A program made the translations under genes and the position numbers. From positions 2,356,001-2,420,000 of the forward strand of contig NC_015723.1 of assembly GCF_000219215.1 (NCBI RefSeq): a stretch of 64,000 bases of DNA, in the 5' to 3' direction. The stretch is from Cupriavidus necator N-1 (GTDB lineage Bacteria; Pseudomonadota; Gammaproteobacteria; Burkholderiales; Burkholderiaceae). How positions within the stretch are numbered: the stretch's first letter is position 1; every line of letters begins with the position of its first letter. Below, piece after piece: positions 63,273-64,000 of this stretch. The notes under the pieces are model-generated. The model ran no database searches and was not told where the DNA came from. It worked only from the letters and a program-made list of their open reading frames with translations.

Positions 63273-63947
63273 ATGCCCCTCTATCCCATCCTCAGCGCAC
63301 TGCTCGGCTATCCCGAGCAGGATCTGCTGGACGCCCTGCCCGAGATCGATGCCGCGCTGGCCGAATGGCCGCAGGCGCGCGAGCTGCTGGCCCCCGTGAC
63401 CGGCCTGCTGCGCAGCGAGTCGCTGATCGCGCTGCAGGAGAACTACGTCGCCACCTTCGACCGCAACCCGGCGCACTCGCTGCACCTGTTCGAGCACGTG
63501 CACGGCGAGAGCCGCGACCGCGGCCAGGCCATGGTCGACCTGATCGACGAGTACCGGCGCGACGGCTTTGAACCCGCGGCGTCCGAGCTGCCCGACTACG
63601 TGCCGCTGTTCCTGGAGTTCCTCGGCGCACTGGTGGCCGACGGCAAGGAAGCACGCGCCGAGCAGTTGCTGGGCGAGGCCATCCACGTGCTGGCCGCGAT
63701 CGGCGAGCGCCTGACGCGCAACCAGAGCCCTTGCGCCAGCGTGTTCGCGGTGCTGCGCACGCTGACCGACGTGCAGCCGCAACCGCAGCAGGAACCGCCG
63801 GTGCGCGACATGGACGAGGCGCTGGAGACCTTCGGGCCGGGGGCCGACGGCGTGGAACCGTTGCTGGCGCCGCAGACGGGTCCGCAAGCGGTGAAATTCT
63901 ATCCGCGCGATCCGCGTGTCAGGGCGCCAGTGCCGGCTGCCTGCTGA
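63273..63947 (+). CDS. narJ: Nitrate reductase assembly chaperone NarJ
   Basis: This 224-aa TorD-family chaperone helps load the Mo cofactor into NarG. It begins MPLYPILSALLGYPEQDL and has FDRNPAHSLHLFEHVHGESRDRG, the conserved core of NarJ. The ATG at 63273 with CGGAG 6 nt upstream is preferred to the ATG at 63243, which overlaps the narH stop (TGATG) and would add ten residues. Confidence 0.94.
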   Translation: MPLYPILSALLGYPEQDLLDALPEIDAALAEWPQARELLAPVTGLLRSESLIALQENYVATFDRNPAHSLHLFEHVHGESRDRGQAMVDLIDEYRRDGFEPAASELPDYVPLFLEFLGALVADGKEARAEQLLGEAIHVLAAIGERLTRNQSPCASVFAVLRTLTDVQPQPQQEPPVRDMDEALETFGPGADGVEPLLAPQTGPQAVKFYPRDPRVRAPVPAAC

Positions 63948-63995
63948 CCGGGCATGGCAATGCAAACTGAACACCAGACAATGGGTTAACACACC

Positions 63996-64000
63996 ATGGC
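63996..64000 (+). CDS. narI: Probable start of narI (cut by the window edge)
   Basis: An ATG at 63996 stands 46 nt after narJ, where narI (the dihaem cytochrome b membrane anchor) is expected in narGHJI. Only five bases are inside the window, so the identity rests on gene order. Confidence 0.4.

Noticed and set aside
1..64000. CRISPR arrays, tRNA or rRNA genes, insertion sequences, prophage genes
   Set aside because: Scanned for by eye; no regularly spaced repeats, no cloverleaf sequences and no transposase or phage-like proteins among the frames.

Overview
The window is GC-rich (roughly two thirds G+C by eye), densely coded DNA with Shine-Dalgarno sites before most genes. The gene set (Pel polysaccharide, hopanoid genes, respiratory nitrate reductase with two NarK carriers, sulfonate catabolism, SulP, NnrS, a MucR-free H-NS of the short beta-proteobacterial type) fits a Burkholderiales bacterium, most likely Cupriavidus or a close relative, and has the mixed accessory character of a secondary chromosome. 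The genus is inferred from protein flavour, not from a marker gene. No rRNA, tRNA, CRISPR array, insertion sequence or prophage was seen.

Left part (1-20.6 kb). A minus-strand pel operon (pelA, pelB, start of pelC) runs off the left edge. A cold-shock gene with a clear terminator follows, then a plus-strand hopanoid mini-operon (hpnD, shc, hpnG), an Hsp70-like YegD protein, a nitroreductase, a two-gene CoA-transferase / citryl-CoA-lyase-like operon, a GGDEF diguanylate cyclase, an IclR regulator and a SAM methyltransferase.

Middle (20.6-35.2 kb). This is a large sulfur-scavenging island with two divergent arms. The minus arm reads SoxC/SorA-like sulfite dehydrogenase, cytochrome c, TauD-like dioxygenase, sulfonate-type binding protein, ATPase and permease. 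The plus arm reads a Tat-exported binding protein, two permeases, ATPase, a second TauD-like dioxygenase, a DszA/NtaA-type flavin monooxygenase and O-acetylhomoserine sulfhydrylase. Import, oxygenolytic desulfonation, sulfite disposal and sulfide assimilation can thus be read from one locus. The sulfite dehydrogenase carries an apparent one-base frameshift inside its Tat signal.

Right-middle (35.2-54.8 kb). It holds an orphan MetQ-like protein, a 2-oxo acid dehydrogenase E1alpha/E1beta/E2 operon without E3, a small ribbon-helix-helix protein, a SulP transporter, UspA, a 1-Cys peroxiredoxin, CheV, a BNR-repeat protein paired with a MoaD/ThiS-like protein, small hypothetical genes, an NCS2 purine permease, a glyoxalase-like protein, an H-NS-like protein, an AraC regulator, a LysR remnant and NnrS. 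Two copies of a roughly 92-bp noncoding element with DnaA-box-like inverted repeats lie at 43.95 and 52.08 kb.

Right end (55-64 kb). narK1-narK2-narGHJ (and the first bases of a probable narI) run rightwards, divergent from nnrS. They encode anaerobic nitrate respiration, with NnrS plausibly handling nitric-oxide stress.
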